A stretch of 64,000 bases of DNA from contig BRKX01000007.1 of NCBI GenBank assembly GCA_026008535.1, forward strand, positions 57,835,001-57,899,000. Direction: 5' to 3'. The notes below the pieces were generated by a model, which saw nothing but the letters and a program-made list of their open reading frames with translations, was not told where the DNA came from and did no database searches. Each line of letters starts with the position of its first letter. The stretch's first letter is position 1. A program made the translations under genes and the position numbers. The stretch is from Perilla frutescens (Eukaryota; Streptophyta; Magnoliopsida; Lamiales; Lamiaceae). Positions 23,101 to 34,603 of this stretch are shown here, piece after piece.

Positions 23101-24290
23101 GTGTCAATGTGAGTAGCTACAGTATGCATGCATTATTTGTCCTGCCCTACTCCTTGTCGGTGAGACTAAAATGAAACACTTATTGGTTATACTCTTTGGG
23201 TATATTATGGCCATACTCAACTTTATGCGCTGGTGATGTAGTTCGGGTTGCGGGCAGTGACGGGTTATACTCTTAAGCGCTTCACGATAAAATGTTTTGT
23301 TGAACTTAGGTTGCTTCCAACTTTTAAACCTCCTAAGTTTCACTACCTGCATGAACACAGATAGATTACTTTAATAAAATAATTTGCATAACTTGAATTG
23401 TAAAACTTGCCCACTGAGTGCATTAGTTCTCAGCCCAAATCTTTTCAAACATTTTCAGATAAGTAGGCTGGAGCGTGGAAGTGACGAGGCTGAGATATGG
23501 GCTATTATGATTTACATATTTTTCCGTTGTCCCTTTTTGTTAGTATTCTGTTAAGAATTGAGCTTTCGCACTTATGGTATTCTTTTGCTAAATGCTAAGA
23601 ACTCTGATCTTGGTATTTTGTTGATATGATTCTGCTTCTCTGATTCTGAACATTTGTTGACTTCCTAGTTAACATGTATCATATGCTTAGCTACATAATT
23701 ATTCCAAGGGGAAGAAGTCCGTCTTTCGTTATGTCTATTTGATCATTCATTTTGGCCTATGGAAGAGCTTCATTTGTTCAGCATATTGGTGTCTGTTTCT
23801 TTGTCGACCTATGAATGAGTCTATTAATTGTTGGTATCTGGTTATTTATTTCCGTTTGGCCTATGAAAGGGCTTATTGAATTGTTACAGCTTCCATTCTT
23901 CTCTTATAAGCCGTTATAAACGGGGATTCGCTCTAGTTACAGAGGTTATGCTGTCTAATTTTTCGGAAGGCATAACCTATCTTTGGCATACTCGATTGTT
24001 AAATTTTATTCCAAACATTAATCCTTTTGGATTAACACCCCGTCATTAATTTAATTACCCCATTTCTTTCCCGCTTCTTAATTCCCACCCCCGTGGCGTC
24101 CATTTCCACGGTCTTTCGGGACCGGGGCGCTACACCTTGACTTCATCTTCATGTATTTCGAATTTGCGACGAATAGAAGCTTGTAAATAAGCTTGCAACT
24201 TCTTAGCTCGCAAACGCGTCATAGGTCCTTGAAACTGCAGCTCCGGATCATCTTTTTTCTTTATTGTCATGCTGGATCTGGATCTCATCA
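20156..24290 (-). mobile_element. Family I solo LTR (minus), itself split by a Tekay-like solo LTR
   Basis: TGATGTGATCC at 20156 to CTCATCA at 24290, TSD TCATA on both sides (20151-20155, 24291-24295). Without the nested LTR it is about 1290 bp. GTAAGT at 20422-20427 (minus). The tail ORF region 24135-24290 is recognisable but altered near the tip. Confidence 0.92.
21295..24134 (+). mobile_element. Solo LTR of a Tekay/Del-like element
   Basis: TGTAATACCCCG to GGGGCGCTACA, 2840 bp, perfect TSD CCTTG (21290-21294, 24135-24139). Its end, read on the minus strand (TGTAGCGCCCCGGTCCCG), equals the LTR start at 63979, so that element is the same family. The 3' part has three degenerate ~60-bp units with GGCCTATGRAAG (23750-23880). 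No gene in it. Confidence 0.93.
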
Positions 24291-25879
24291 TCATACCTGA
24301 GTTTGAAGGTCTATACTATCCCGACATCTATTTGGATTGAGAATGCAAAGTAGAAAAACTTTTTGAGTGCTATGACTTCCCCGAGAAAAAGAAAGTGCAG
24401 CTAGTTTCGTCAAAGTTTAAAGGATACGCAATAACATGGTGGGAATTCCAGCAGAACCGGTGCCATAGAGATCACCTTCCACCTATCGACACATGGCGTG
24501 AGTTGAAAGATTTGATGCGGAAACGCTTCATTCCAGACCACTACCAATGGGAGTTGGAGGAAAAGCTATACAAGCTTAGACAAAGAGATCGAAGTGTAAA
24601 TGACTACTACAACACAATGATTGAAGCCATGAGACAAGCTGATGTAGAAGAATATCCAGAAGACACCATGGATAGATTTCTAGCTGGTCTACGAAGAGCA
24701 ATCCATGAAAGAGTAGCATTGTACTGCTTCGACGAGTTGGAAGACATGGTGGAATACGCCATCCGGATAGAAAAATGGCTAGAGGAACTAGAGCTGAAGT
24801 TAAAAAAGGAGGTTCAAGTAGAGTCGAGCATTGTCACCCATGATGCTTCTACTTCCAAGGTACCAATTCTAGACTTCGTTGAAGTACCTTTTATCTCATT
24901 ACCATCTGTTTCTATGTGCTTAGAAGATGAGATAGTTGAAGAATCTAAGCCGGAAGTAGACATGATAGAAACATTGAATGAGGAGATGTCAGTTTTGGAG
25001 GAGTTAGTTCAAGACGAATGTAATCAAGAGGAGTCGGTTTCCATTCATGTTGATGAAGAGGTGCCCATTCTCAAAATTACTAATCCGGAGAATACAAGTA
25101 TAGAAGATTGTAGTTTGGATGTTTTGTCCATGGAGATGATAAGTCCTGAAGATTGTATGGATGATAAACTACAAATTGTGAATTTGGAGATCGATGATGC
25201 AGTTGAGGAAGCCGAAGAAGTTGAAGAGTTGTTGGAGATACAACCATGTTTTAAAAAGGAGAATGATATCCGTGAGACAATGGTTGAAGATCATGAAGAG
25301 CTCGAACAAGCTAGCATGGCAGATCCATCGATTTCTAACATTTTTTGTCAACCGTTTCCTTGTGATATCTTTATTCTACAGGTTGTTAAAGATGTTCCAA
25401 TGGAAGTTGATGTACCACCAGATTTGATCGTGAATGCCATGTCAAGGCAAACTGTGGAACTAGAGTTTCGGCCATTTGACACCAAGTGGATGTGTACGTT
25501 CATGAAGATGTGTTTTATGCAGCTTGTGCAAAAAGAATTTGATGGCCAATTCGTGTTCGTCTTTGATCCCGGAGCTTTGAATTCGAGGACGAATTCTTTT
25601 CAAGAGGAGGGGAATGATGAAGCCACGAAAAGCCTTGAAGAACTTAATCCGGAGCTGCAAATACGTGGTCCATTTACACGAATTCGAGCAATACAATTGC
25701 AAGGATTTTTCCAAGCATTTGTATGTAAGAAATTCGAAGATGACAAAGATGTTGAGAGCAACTCCAAAATTGTTACTTTGCTAGTAATTAAAGATTGGAG
25801 ATCAAGGTTTGAAGAAGAGAACATGAAGAACTCGTCGAGTTGTGCATGCGTGCACGAGATCAGATTTTTAGCCCTTTAA
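24291..25879 (+). pseudogene. Gag-only ORF of element N (family II)
   Basis: The frame begins in the TCATA repeat (normal start ATG-ATC-ATA was split by the solo LTR). A TGA at 24338-24340 replaces the W of YLDWEC. From 24395 it is open for 494 codons. Gag homology domain (WWEFQQNRCHRD ... LIRKRF-like core, SVNDYYNTM, about 24400-24790). An acidic, Glu-rich region to about 25350, then NIFCQPF..IFILQVVKDVP, then FVFVFDPG. SRTNSFQEEGND is encoded over the PPT (25601-25614), and the LTR-encoded tail GPFTRIRAIQLQ ... IKDWRSRFEEE follows. No zinc knuckle, PR, RT or IN. This is the organisation of TR-GAG non-autonomous elements. It probably needs enzymes in trans. Confidence 0.88.
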
Positions 25880-26657
25880 TTAATTTAATTATGGGGTTGA
25901 TTTTATTTAGACTATAATATTTATTTTATTTAATTAAGACTATAGTTTAATTCAGATTTTTAATTATTTATTATGTAATTTTCGTCCATAATATAGTCAT
26001 AGTTGACTAGAATTGTATTTAAGGCAATTTCCTACCTTGAATAGAATTCTAGTTTAGGGAACTTCCTAGTATAGTTAGAGATCCCTTTTGGATCAATATT
26101 TGAGCCTTTTTTATGATTAATTTCGTTCCCCATAGTCCTATAAATAGGGGAACCATGTCACATTGATATTTTAGACTATATTTGATTAATTAAGCTTTGC
26201 TTTCAATATTGTCTCAACCCCCTTTTAAATCTTTGTGAGTTTTGATTTAAAATTCATATTCTTGGAGCTAGCAACTTTAAGTCTTATTCAAGGATATTTC
26301 TTAATCCACTTGAGGGATTAACCGGTATTCGCTATCCAAAGATCAACTTGGAGATTTCATCCTTGGGTACGTTCGAGATTCAAGGAGGCTATCGGGTTGT
26401 GATTCACATCAACGAATCATCATCCATTAACCATCATCGACGTCTTCCATCCACATCAACACACGCTTCAAAGTCAGCCACAAGTTCGAGCAACCTTCCA
26501 CCGTTCGTTTATTCGTAAGTTCGTTACATCCCTATCATATCCCACCTTCCCCAAGCCATTCTTCACTAGCCTACACACACGAAATCCTACATAATTCCAG
26601 CCCTATAAACCGTCCCTATTCAGCCCCTTTTTCCTTGGTATTGTGTTACATAGTTTG
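25615..26657 (+). mobile_element. 3' LTR of N (family II), 3'-truncated
   Basis: TGATGAAGCC directly after the PPT. TATA-like CCTATAAATAGGGG near 26140, GTAAGT at 26515-26520. Cut at 26657 by Tekay-like element D (left flank GTTTG). The last ~200 bp of the LTR are not found on the other side of D. Confidence 0.88.
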
Positions 26658-26959
26658 TGTAACGCCCCGGTCCCGGGAGAAGGGCAGGGGACCGGTGCGC
26701 TACTTGGGGGAAGGGGGAAGGGGTTGTTGAACAGAAGCAATCAAAGAAATAAGGTTAGTGCCCTAAAAATTTGGGCAGCATAACCTCTATAAATGGATCA
26801 ATCCACGCTTTTAAAGCGTATGAAATGACTCAAACCAGATACCATGACTCTTAGGATGAATCCAAGAAAGAATAACAAAGGCAAACTTCAATGTAAATAA
26901 TAACAGTTCAAAGGTTAACTGTTAATAGATTAGGCATGAAAAAGGCTAGACTGATGTCT

Positions 26960-27115
26960 GTCCAAATACTTGAAGTAAAGAGATGCCAGGCTCCCGCCTG
27001 TCGTGAAAGCAATATAAAGCCAGGCTTTTGCCTTGACATGGAAAACAATGTAAAGCCAGGATTGCGCCTGTCTGAATAAGGAAAGTAAATAAATGCCAGG
27101 CTTTCGCCTGTCAGG
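26960..27115. repeat. Degenerate tandem repeat, GCCAGG...CCTGTC
   Basis: Four units of roughly 38-46 bp, each with GCCAGG(C/A)T followed after a few bases by GCCT(G/T)(T/A)C, inside the D LTR next to the 41-bp array. Each unit can form a short stem. Repeated identically in the second LTR at about 31253-31408. Confidence 0.75.
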
Positions 27116-27123
27116 AACGGAAA

Positions 27124-27328
27124 GTAAACGGGATTCGGAGAACCGAACACTCCATAACAGTAAAGAAAACGGGATTCGGAGAACCGAACACTCCGTAGCA
27201 GTAAAGAAAACGGGATTCGGAGAACCGAACACTCCGTAGTAGTAAAGAAAATGGGATTCGGAGAACCGAACACTCCATAACAGTAAAGAAAACAGGATTC
27301 TGAGAACCGAACACTCCATAACAATAAT
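27124..27328. repeat. 41-bp tandem repeat, 5 copies
   Basis: Core GGGATTCGGAGAACCGAACA spaced by exactly 41 bp (27130, 27171, 27212, 27253, with a variant at 27294). Identical copy in the other LTR at 31417-31621. Confidence 0.93.
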
Positions 27329-29229
27329 CAGAGTAAGCGGAAAGAACGTAGTGCATTTATTCAGACTCAAAAGAAAGCATGTTCTCAGTTAGACTCCAGA
27401 GCGGAAAAGGAAACATATACATCAAACAATAGCCCTTCAACCTTAGCACAGTCGTCCGCCATCCCGCAGCTCATCCTGAAAATATTTGAAAAGATTTTGG
27501 GCGTGAGTACTAATGCACTCAGTGGGTACTTTGAGAAAAACCTTCACAATCATTTTATAAAACAGAATATCCAATCATATTTTAAGCATATCATGGAAAG
27601 CTTTTAAAACAGAAAATTTGTGAATTCCATGTATACAAAATCATTTTATTTCCATCATTGCGCGCCACTCTCCCCTAGAACGCTTACGGTGAGTCGGTTC
27701 GTGTACACAACCCGGCTGCTTAAGGTTGGACACTGCCCTGTTTGCTTGGGGCTCGATATCGTGAACCATTGTAGTTTCGTCACCAAAAACAGTAGTAAGA
27801 CTTACATGAGTCAGGAGAGCACATCAAATACAGTCATGAGTTGGATATTCAATCACATTTATTTTATAAATATCAGGGCTTAATAACCCGAAAATACATT
27901 TTTATATAATAAAAACCCACCTGGTAATCTGAGCTAGATCTAGATTCTGATTCTGATCTCAACTAGAAGTCTCCTTCTTCTGTGCCTACAAGATTATCCG
28001 GCAACTTAGTTTCGATGAATGACTACCATTAGGTCAAAATCTAACATTTCTTAGCTATGAAGTAAATATTATAATATCTACTATCTTAATACGCAGCACC
28101 CGGGTCATCAAAATATTTTGACTCTTAAGGGAACTTTACTCAGGGCATTTTTATAAAGAAAAACCATTTTGGAAGTTTTGGCATACGGGGTGGTCAAACC
28201 CGTATCCTAAAATTAATTCGGTACAAATAAATTCATACCGCAAGATCGGCCAATTGGAAAAATATGAAACTTTAAATAAAAATACTATATTTTAACACGG
28301 AACAACTTTTGAGCTTAAAAATACGATAGGGCTATCCACGAAGGATAGATCTGAAAAAGACTACAATTTAATAATCGGATACCCAAAATATACCCGAAAT
28401 TAAAAAGTGACAACATGGAAAATGTATATAAATATACATAGAACATAAAACCCTAAAGACACTTTTTGATTCGATGACCCGAAAGAGTCACCGATTTGAA
28501 AGGTGGTGGCGACTTTTGGCGGCGGTCACGATGATTTTCCATCGTGATCGTCCGTCGTGTCATCATTTCAATCACGTATTCGTGATCTACGCGTTGACAC
28601 CTTCAAAATGACTATTTCGGAAATGAAATAGGAAACTAGAGTCGTACCTTCTCTAGAAGCTGCTCGGCGTTTCGATTTTGAAAATGAATGAAAAATGAAA
28701 CTTTAACCTCCTATTTATAGAAGAAAAATAAATAGGATAATAACAAATAAAAGAAAGAGGATAATGATCGAATAGGATAATGATGGAAAAAGAATAGGAT
28801 AATTACGAATAGGATAATATTTCGAAAAAGAAATTGGATAATGACGGATGTGCCTTAGTTATCCAAATCTATTACCTTTCACCCTAAAATTTGTGCCAAG
28901 TGTTCATTTGAACTCGAAATTGGAAAATTCAAAGTTTGGCACGATCCTTGAAAATTTTTCTATCAACCCAAGAAAAATATCAGAACATATTTTTAAAGCA
29001 ATTTTTGACCAAAATAAATTTTAATAGATTTCCCTGGCTGCGATTTTCCTTTATTTGAATCCGTTAAGGACCCAACTTATTTCTTAGATTACCCTCAGGT
29101 AACATATGTCGAATAAAACCTTCTAAAATATTTCGGGGTATTACATTCTACCCTCCTTAATAAAAATTTCGTCCCGAAATTTGCGTACATCTATAGGGTA
29201 AATCAGGGTACAACTCCTTGATTCTACTT

Positions 29230-29531
29230 TCAAGCTCCCATGTAGCTTCATCTCTTCCATGGTTATTCCATAGGACTTTCACGAGTGATATCTGTTTGTT
29301 CCGTAATTCTTGAACCCGTCAGTCAAGAATAACCTCTAGTCTTTCTTCATAAGAAAAATCCTGGTTCAGGATTATCTCCTCATTCTTTATAACGTGTTTA
29401 GGATCAAACACATACTTTCTCAACATTGAGACATCAATCACATTATGAACCTTAGCTAGAATCAGCAACATGACTAGTTTATAAACCACCTCATCATTCC
29501 TAGCCAAAACACTATTTATCTCGTGTCGCAA
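29230..29531 (-). pseudogene. Integrase C-terminus and chromodomain remnant of D
   Basis: The minus-strand frame from 29531 reads the typical Tekay/Del ending KVHNVIDVSMLRKYVFDP then SYEERLEVILD, the junction between integrase and chromodomain. A TGA stop (at about 29319-29321) comes directly after ILD. The frame beyond still reads RNKQISLVKVLWNNH and EATWELE, the chromodomain core with its aromatic positions. Everything upstream (gag, PR, RT, RH, most of IN) is missing. It is a remnant; the family assignment rests on these motifs. Confidence 0.85.
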
Positions 29532-29648
29532 ATCTTATTGAGACGTATACTCTGCATTGGTTCACTTTAAATTGATGCACATAACTCTTCATACGTTCTT
29601 CTCTGCATCTTTCTTCAAATTTCCTTTAGCATCATCCTTTGAGTCGAG

Positions 29649-29685
<37 letters not shown>

Positions 29686-30935
29686 GATATCGATCCACCT
29701 GAATCAAAGCATATTATCTCGATCATCGTATGCGTCACGCTGAACTTGAGACATTCATTCTTGCACTTGTCCTTGCTCCTCGATCAAAAATGTATAGAGG
29801 CAGGTGTAGCGAGAACGGATCTATCATTCGCGAGTCTTCATCAACATTCGAAATTCTCCCAACATGCTCCTCAAATGCGCATATGAACGCGAACGACATT
29901 TCCTAGAAATCCATATAACTCAAGTCATCTAAAAGAATATACTTATCCACTCTAAGTTCTTTCTACGTTCAAGACTACAAGGCACTACATAATCGTTCCC
30001 ACCTTTTTAGTCAATTTGTTCTTTATAATCATTCATTAGATTCTCGGTTGAACCGGAATCCAGATGTCCCAGACATCCCATTAAAACCATAGGCGAACCA
30101 CGGCCTTGCCGTGAACCCTCTTTCATGTAGGATTAAATCCAAACATGACATAATACATTCTTTTGAAATTTCACATCATAACAAATTGACACATTTCAGT
30201 GCAACCAATCCATGTGGGCTCATAATCCTGAACGTGGAAAAAAAAACCTTAATCAATCTATGTTCCACAAGAATCTTAACAATCATCAACTTAAAATCCA
30301 ATCTATGTGAATAAATCACAACTAGCTATGTTCATCTACATTCTCAATCAAATCATTCTATGTTCACATTCCAACTGCATAAGCATTCTGGGTTCCCTAA
30401 CACTTTAACATTCTCACATTCCAATCACTTACACATTGTAACATTTCTAATCATAGGGCATTGATTACTATCATCAAACTTTCTTTCAAAACATATCATG
30501 GACATATAATCCCGTTCAAAACATCACTTTTCATTTCAAACATAATGGATATATAGTCACATTCAAAATAATCATTCAATACCATCTAGGCATAAAGTCC
30601 CACAATTTTACCATCATGGACAAGAGTCCGATCCATTCATAACCATCATCATATGGACACATAGTCCAAAATGATACCATTATCCTTTTGAAACCATCAT
30701 TGGCGCGACTTTTCATAAATACCATCAATGTGGAGAATGGTCCTTATCCACATTTTTTTTTAAAAATCAGTAAACATAATTGAATCTCAAAAACATTTTA
30801 ACTCACGTACCTTTCTATTTGAAGCAGATGAGTGCGGTGCAGGCGACGTGCTAGGACTATCAGACAATCAATTAAGAGAATACATTGAGAACTTGACTCA
30901 ATCAATAATATGACAGGCCTGCAGAGTTGCAGCCT
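29532..30935 (-). other. Non-coding internal/leader region of D
   Basis: No ORF of note. A (AG)n run lies at 29652-29682. At 30490-30740 about six degenerate units carry GGAC(A)N4-6(A)GTCC-like palindromes (for example GGACAAGAGTCC and GGACACATAGTCC). The PBS is at its right end. Confidence 0.75.
29652..29682. repeat. (AG)n microsatellite
   Basis: About 15 uninterrupted AG/GA units in the internal part of D. Confidence 0.95.
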
Positions 30936-30947
30936 GCTCTGATACCA
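30936..30947 (-). other. Primer binding site of D
   Basis: TGGTATCAGAGC on the minus strand, 3 nt from the LTR edge at 30951; perfect initiator tRNA-Met type. Followed by a CAGGC...GCCTG hairpin. Confidence 0.92.
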
Positions 30948-30950
30948 CTC

Positions 30951-32790
30951 TGTAACGCCCCGGTCCCGGGAGAAGGGCAGGGGACCGGTGCGCTACTTGG
31001 GGGAAGGGGGAAGGGGTTGTTGAACAGAAGCAATCAAAGAAATAAGGTTAGTGCCCTAAAAATTTGGGCAGCATAACCTCTATAAATGGATCAATCCACG
31101 CTTTTAAAGCGTATGAAATGACTCAAACCAGATACCATGACTCTTAGGATGAATCCAAGAAAGAATAACAAAGGCAAACTTCAATGTAAATAATAACAGT
31201 TCAAAGGTTAACTGTTAATAGATTAGGCATGAAAAAGGCTAGACTGATGTCTGTCCAAATACTTGAAGTAAAGAGATGCCAGGCTCCCGCCTGTCGTGAA
31301 AGCAATATAAAGCCAGGCTTTTGCCTTGACATGGAAAACAATGTAAAGCCAGGATTGCGCCTGTCTGAATAAGGAAAGTAAATAAATGCCAGGCTTTCGC
31401 CTGTCAGGAACGGAAAGTAAACGGGATTCGGAGAACCGAACACTCCATAACAGTAAAGAAAACGGGATTCGGAGAACCGAACACTCCGTAGCAGTAAAGA
31501 AAACGGGATTCGGAGAACCGAACACTCCGTAGTAGTAAAGAAAATGGGATTCGGAGAACCGAACACTCCATAACAGTAAAGAAAACAGGATTCTGAGAAC
31601 CGAACACTCCATAACAATAATCAGAGTAAGCGGAAAGAACGTAGTGCATTTATTCAGACTCAAAAGAAAGCATGTTCTCAGTTAGACTCCAGAGCGGAAA
31701 AGGAAACATATACATCAAACAATAGCCCTTCAACCTTAGCACAGTCGTCCGCCATCCCGCAGCTCATCCTGAAAATATTTGAAAAGATTTTGGGCGTGAG
31801 TACTAATGCACTCAGTGGGTACTTTGAGAAAAACCTTCACAATCATTTTATAAAACAGAATATCCAATCATATTTTAAGCATATCATGGAAAGCTTTTAA
31901 AACAGAAAATTTGTGAATTCCATGTATACAAAATCATTTTATTTCCATCATTGCGCGCCACTCTCCCCTAGAACGCTTACGGTGAGTCGGTTCGTGTACA
32001 CAACCCGGCTGCTTAAGGTTGGACACTGCCCTGTTTGCTTGGGGCTCGATATCGTGAACCATTGTAGTTTCGTCACCAAAAACAGTAGTAAGACTTACAT
32101 GAGTCAGGAGAGCACATCAAATACAGTCATGAGTTGGATATTCAATCACATTTATTTTATAAATATCAGGGCTTAATAACCCGAAAATACATTTTTATAT
32201 AATAAAAACCCACCTGGTAATCTGAGCTAGATCTAGATTCTGATTCTGATCTCAACTAGAAGTCTCCTTCTTCTGTGCCTACAAGATTATCCGGCAACTT
32301 AGTTTCGATGAATGACTACCATTAGGTCAAAATCTAACATTTCTTAGCTATGAAGTAAATATTATAATATCTACTATCTTAATACGCAGCACCCGGGTCA
32401 TCAAAATATTTTGACTCTTAAGGGAACTTTACTCAGGGCATTTTTATAAAGAAAAACCATTTTGGAAGTTTTGGCATACGGGGTGGTCAAACCCGTATCC
32501 TAAAATTAATTCGGTACAAATAAATTCATACCGCAAGATCGGCCAATTGGAAAAATATGAAACTTTAAATAAAAATACTATATTTTAACACGGAACAACT
32601 TTTGAGCTTAAAAATACGATAGGGCTATCCACGAAGGATAGATCTGAAAAAGACTACAATTTAATAATCGGATACCCAAAATATACCCGAAATTAAAAAG
32701 TGACAACATGGAAAATGTATATAAATATACATAGAACATAAAACCCTAAAGACACTTTTTGATTCGATGACCCGAAAGAGTCACCGATTT
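30951..32790 (-). mobile_element. 5' LTR of D, truncated
   Basis: Copy of 26658-28497; the remaining 648 bp (U3 start) are missing. Joined at 32790 to the middle of a family III LTR with at most a 1-nt shared base. Contains the second copy of the 41-bp array (31417-31621). Confidence 0.92.
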
Positions 32791-33777
32791 GCATGGTAGA
32801 TTCACATTGCATAGACAAGTTGCATGGAGTTTTCATCCCCCTTAGTTATTTAATTAAAAGATTGATTTATTTAGACTATAGTATTTAATTAGACTATGGT
32901 ATTTAATTAATTAGATCAGATTTTTAATTAATTATTTGTTAATTTTCGTCCATAACGAGGTCAAGTTTGACTAGAATTGTATTTAAGGCAATTTCCTACC
33001 TTGAATAGAATTCTAGTTTAGGTATCTTCCTAGTATAGTTAGAGATCCCTTTTGGATCAATTTTTAGGCCTTTTAAGCTTATTATTTTCGTCCCTATTAT
33101 GCCTATAAATAAGGGATCCATGTAACATTATTTTTTTAGACTATATTTGATTATTAAGCCTTTGCTTTCAATATCGTCTCTCCCCGTTTAATTTTTTGTG
33201 AGTTTAGATAATTAAATTCATACTCTTAGATTTAGCACCTCTAAGTTTTACAAAGGGAATTCGCCGTCCACGTTCGAGGGATCGTCGGAAACTCGCTATC
33301 CGAAGAGCAACTTAAAGAATTTGGCCTTGTGTACGTTCGAGATTCAAGGCAACTTTCGGGTTGTAATTCACAACACTCCAACACCGCCGCCGCCGCCATC
33401 CACGACGCCACCACCAGCCACCGCCGTCCGTTCCATCATCAACCTCAAGTTCGTGTTCCAATTCATCGTCATTCCGTTCAAATCCGTAAGTCCATCACAA
33501 CTCTATCATATCCTATCTACCCTAGCCCTTCTCACCCTATTCATCACCATCGAAATTCCTTCATCAATACCTTCATCATTGCCGTCCTAAACAGCCCATA
33601 TTTCATTGGATTTTGTATTATTTTGTGTGTCATTGTCTAGGTATTTTAGTTGAGTCTTAGTCGTCTAGTTTGTTCCATTATTTTTCCGCTTATTTTACTT
33701 TGATTATTTGGGTCATAGTAGACACAAAAACTTACGTGTGTCGACGTGTGTTCGTTCCTAGAGTTCGGGTCGTATCA
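32791..33777 (+). mobile_element. 5' LTR of the family III gag-only element, 5'-truncated
   Basis: Equals 35954-36940 with only single-base differences noticed, so it is the young partner LTR of the 3' copy. It lacks the first ~144 bp, the tail-coding part. Ends GGGTCGTATCA. Confidence 0.9.
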
Positions 33778-34603
33778 TAAAAGTGGTATCAAAGCCACGT
33801 CGGCTTTGGTTCGTCTTTGTGTCGTATTTTATTTTACGTTGAATCGAGTTGTAATTTAATTCCGTATTGTTCATTGTTACAAAAAAAAAAAAAGCTTCGA
33901 TCAAAAAAAAAAAAAGCGATCGAATTCAAAAAAAAAAAAAAAAAATCAAAAAAAAAAAAACGAAAATTCTTTGATTCCTTTTTGTCCAATTTTTATTTTT
34001 GGTACTTTCTTTTTGGATTTAGATCATAGTTGGTAATTACCTAGTGAGTCTCAACTTATTTTGGTAGTTTCCTTCTAGATTGTTTTTATTTTTGGAACTT
34101 TCCATACAAGTTCTATTTCTTTTTGGTAACTTCCATAAGAGTCTTGTTTTATTATTGGTTCATTCCTTCTAGAGTCTAGGCTAATTAAGGTATTTAGATT
34201 GTGTCACATAGATTGATACATATCCAAATCCCCTACTTACCTTATCTCTTTCTTTCTTCCTTATCTATTCTATTTCTTTCCTTCTTCTACTTAGATTTAT
34301 TTTTGGATTCCTACACTATTTGGGAACTTCAAAAATACATCTAATTCTTTCCTTATCTTTATTTCTTCCATTCCAATCCTTTCAAACCTTCCATATACTC
34401 CCCCATACACATTAATTTTCGTCCCCTATACCCTTTAGAGTTTGAAAATCTGCCCTAGTTCACATACACCACCCGTACACCATCCGGACCATACCCCCAT
34501 ACACCTATATGATCCATACACCATGTACCCATACATCAATCATACTCCGTATACCCATACACCATATACACCAAATTCTCGCCATCTCTACCGCAACAAC
34601 AAC
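33778..34603 (+). other. PBS and leader of the family III gag-only element
   Basis: PBS TGGTATCAAAGCC at 33784-33796 within a CAAAGCC/GGCTTTG hairpin (33790-33808). A-rich tract 33880-33965, TTTTTGGTAACTTCC-type repeats (34000-34160), TACACC repeats 34460-34580. Non-coding up to ATG 34604. Confidence 0.85.

Larger units (their letters stand above)
26658..29145 (-). mobile_element. 3' LTR of D (Tekay-like)
   Basis: TGTAACGCCCCGG on the plus strand to CGGGGTATTACA; TGTAATACC start on the minus strand. The U3-side end resembles the 21295 solo LTR (AATACCCCGAAATATTTTAGAAG), so both are related families. It contains a 41-bp tandem repeat and four GCCAGGC/GCCTGTC units. Short ORFs over the repeats are not considered genes. 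Confidence 0.92.
26658..32790 (-). mobile_element. Tekay/Del-like deletion derivative D, minus strand
   Basis: 3' LTR 26658-29145 (2488 bp), PPT 29146-29158 (AAGGAGGGTAGAA on the minus strand), internal region of only ~1.8 kb, PBS 30936-30947 (TGGTATCAGAGC), 5' LTR 30951-32790, which lacks its first ~650 bp. The offset between LTR copies is constant (4293) and I see no difference between them over the shared part, so it is very recent. The only coding trace is an integrase tail with chromodomain. Confidence 0.92.

Noticed and set aside
21295..24134. A complete small element instead of a solo LTR
   Set aside because: No PBS, PPT or second LTR inside; ends and TSD fit one LTR, and its end equals the LTR start at 63979.
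27100..27330. CRISPR-like array
   Set aside because: Repeats are directly adjacent with near-identical whole units, so there are no variable spacers, and the context is a plant LTR.
26908..27370. Overlapping ORFs over the Tekay-like LTR (also 31201-31663) encoding repeated VLRIPFSLL-type peptides
   Set aside because: They are translations of the 41-bp tandem repeat inside an LTR. A unit length not divisible by three would make each frame read the repeat by turns, and no start context or family is recognisable.
29532..30320. Possible host gene pieces in the internal region of D (ORFs 29557-29886, 30111-30314)
   Set aside because: Short, with microsatellite content and no recognisable domain; located between PPT and PBS of one element.
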